Below are positions 63,401-64,000 of a stretch of DNA of 64,000 bases, piece by piece. The notes below the pieces were generated by a model, which saw only the letters and a program-made list of their open reading frames with translations, searched no databases and was not told the DNA's origin. Position 1 is the first letter of the stretch. Each line of letters opens with the position of its first letter. Position numbers and translations under genes: made by a program. The stretch is from Cryobacterium sp. SO1 (GTDB taxonomy: Bacteria > Actinomycetota > Actinomycetes > Actinomycetales > Microbacteriaceae). The stretch is taken from positions 3,100,001 through 3,164,000 of the forward strand of contig NZ_CP067394.1 of NCBI RefSeq assembly GCF_004210215.2. Direction: 5' to 3'.

Positions 63401-63480
63401 AAAACGCGCAACCCGATCAATCGGGTGAGCGTGGGGGTGAGCACCGAAACGAGCAGGAAAACCAGGAGGATTGTCGCCAC
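60403..63480 (-). CDS. mrpA: Mrp antiporter subunit MrpA with fused MrpB domain
   Basis: A 1025-residue giant subunit, first gene of the operon. Residues ~1-500 are the NuoL-like channel (MFMFWEITSVLSYLLIGHY, SKSALIPFHFWLPAAMAAPT, HALYKATLFLVVG); ~500-780 are the MrpA-specific extension; ~810-960 are an MrpB domain (LFAGHDLPGGGFAGGLLAGL). A Pro/Asp-rich cytoplasmic tail ends it. With B fused here the operon encodes the complete A-G set in six genes, every junction overlapping by 4 bases. GTG start at 63480. Confidence 0.95.
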   Translation of the reverse strand: MATILLVFLLVSVLTPTLTRLIGLRVFYVVALLPAAAFVYTLTQTGVITAGGAVTQSLPWIPQLGISLSFRVDALAWLLALVVTGVGALVLIYCASYFDEDEPSLGRFAALLLAFAGTMYGLVTADDILVMFMFWEITSVLSYLLIGHYTTKRESRGAALQALLVTTFGGLVMLIGVVMISVDAGTTSLAGIIANPSDSPVAIWAVLLILVGALSKSALIPFHFWLPAAMAAPTPVSAYLHAAAMVKAGIYLTARFAPGYADSPGWLPVLVTIGVWTMLVGAWRSLRQHDLKLMLAYGTVSQLGFLMVVVGFGTRDAALAGAALLLAHALYKATLFLVVGIIDHRAGTRDWRKLSGIGRREPALAAIALIAVASMAGLPPLLGFVAKESVFTAFIEAGLAGDGWGWIALAGTALGSVLTVAYSAKFFWGAFGTRPAISDTALHASRWDFNLAPGILTVATLLLGPFVMLLDPMLAAYADTVPGGGDYHLALWHGFEPALLLSTIVVLMGLGIFAQRKRVARWQAAVPAWVDAGHGYGHTVRFIDKIAARTTHLAQKGGLPQYLSTILVVFVLALGAASFVNRTWPDAVVLWDYPAQVIIGLVMIIATIMAARVGQRMTSVLLAGVTGYGLVALFAFHGAPDLALTQALVESITLVVVVLVLRRLPSRIAEHNRPMHRRRRAIIGVLVGLTMGTIAIISLGARQWPDLTADLARLGVVEGHGQNIVNVMLVDIRAWDTMGEVSVLVVVATGVASLLFVSGRTEEMPRLRESRKRRAPENRRRVVADPHASSAGHAVTRQSWLLGGRTQSPENRSIIIEVLVRLLFHPAIVVSIYLLFAGHDLPGGGFAGGLLAGLALVARYLAGGRYELGEAVPIDPGKILGLGVLLAVGTAVGSLFVSGTPLESAYFEADLPVLGHLSFGTSSIFDIGVYLVVIGLSLDILRSLGSEIDRQSALDEPGDDDPDQPAVPAIGNASSDAGDAIGFDASSEWTPAEAPAAGTGPETSPITQPADHAGDSSTAPAGGHR

Positions 63481-63612
63481 GGGGCCTCCCGGCTCTCTAC
63501 GGAAGAGTGTCGTCTCTGGGTCAGAGTGTCGGAAATGAGTCTACAGGAACGGGCCTTTAGACCCTGAACGCGCGCTGGCCGTCGACTAGTGTTGCCGCAA
63601 CCCCCAGAACGG

Positions 63613-64000
63613 ATGCGTCACGTGACCACCAGCACCACCGGGCCGGATCGGCCGGAGAACTCGCCCACTCCCCCCGACGCAGCATCGCACTACCGCGATC
63701 ACGACGAATCCCCACTCGAGCACATCGACGACGCCCTGAGCGTGCACGAGGATGCGGGCCTGCACAAGGGCCTCAAGGCCAGGCACGTGCAGATGATCGC
63801 CATCGGCGGCGCCATCGGCACCGGCCTCTTCCTTGGCGCGGGCGGCCGGCTCGCCATCGCCGGTCCCGCCCTGGTGTTCGTCTACGCGATCTGCGGATTC
63901 TTCGCGTTCCTGATCCTGCGGGCGCTCGGCGAGCTGGTGCTGCACCGGCCAACCTCCGGTTCCTTCGTGTCGTACGCGCGGGAGTTCTTCGGCGAGAAGA
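63613..64000 (+). CDS. amino-acid permease (AAT family), 5' part
   Basis: Cut by the window end. After a ~50-residue hydrophilic N-terminus the protein reads [40 protein letters not shown] and [20 protein letters not shown], the first helices and consensus loop of AAT-family transporters (CycA/GabP/aromatic permease type). The substrate cannot be told. ATG at 63613 and GTG at 63622 are both in frame with no clear ribosome site. Divergent from mrpA. Confidence 0.88.
   Translation, partial: MRHVTTSTTGPDRPENSPTPPDAASHYRDHDESPLEHIDDALSVHEDAGLHKGLKARHVQMIAIGGAIGTGLFLGAGGRLAIAGPALVFVYAICGFFAFLILRALGELVLHRPTSGSFVSYAREFFGEK

Overview
The window is a 64 kb, GC-rich, gene-dense stretch of an actinobacterial chromosome, most likely from the Microbacteriaceae (a Cryobacterium-like genome is my guess; the genus cannot be proven from this sequence alone). 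The case rests on mycothiol synthase (mshD), the GlnR/RegX3/SenX3/PhoU/CarD set, a sigK-rskA pair, an OhrR-type regulator, the carD-ispDF-cysS-rlmB and gpmA-regX3-senX3 gene orders known from other Actinobacteria, many GTG starts and many 4-base start/stop overlaps. I see no phage genes, transposase, integrase, rRNA operon or CRISPR array.

Layout. 0-5.5 kb: msrB, a small helix-hairpin-helix protein between two near-identical palindromes, an SDR, two decayed genes (a SHOCT-domain stub and a maltose-acetyltransferase-like gene with an in-frame amber codon), a ClC-type channel and a nucleoside deaminase. 5.5-6.6 kb: a ~1 kb insertion at tRNA-Thr carrying a BrnT/BrnA-like toxin-antitoxin pair, bounded by the tRNA 3' end and a decayed copy of it. 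6.6-10.5 kb: a DsbA-like protein, an MsmK/UgpC-type ABC ATPase and a DUF4032 kinase-like protein. 10.6-15.8 kb: rlmB, cysS, fused ispDF, carD and a lipoprotein. 15.8-31.5 kb: a phosphate-homeostasis region (regX3, senX3, phoU, gpmA, glnR, mshD, ppk1, mutT1-like, pstSCAB), with Pho-box-like 11-base direct repeats before ppk1 and pstS. 31.7-35.4 kb: a pabC-like aminotransferase, rskA-sigK and a conserved unknown. 35.4-37.75 kb: a second tRNA-flanked insertion, at tRNA-Lys, carrying a nitrilase and a divergent AraC-type regulator. 38-44 kb: a formate-dehydrogenase-like molybdoenzyme (FdhF/YdeP type), fdhD, a ThiF/MoeB-like protein and a DUF6457 protein, followed by a cupin. 44-48 kb: ohrR, a small zinc-ribbon protein, a serine hydrolase and a DUF445 membrane protein. 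48-52.5 kb: galM, a DeoR-type repressor and galTK. 53-57 kb: YbaK, a gamma-carbonic-anhydrase-like protein, folD and glyA, with a ZTP riboswitch in front of glyA. 57-63.5 kb: a six-gene Mrp Na+/H+ antiporter operon (mrpA-B fusion, C, D, E, F, G). The window closes inside an amino-acid permease.

Three things stand out beyond ordinary gene content. First, two different tRNA genes each carry a small cargo segment (about 1 kb and 2.3 kb) bounded by a 38-base direct repeat of the tRNA 3' end, with no recombinase inside. Second, intergenic regions hold many 50-66 base palindromes in several sequence classes (some in 2-4 copies), mostly at gene 3' ends but sometimes in divergent promoter regions. 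Third, glyA is preceded by a well-formed ZTP riboswitch whose promoter overlaps the end of the mrp operon.
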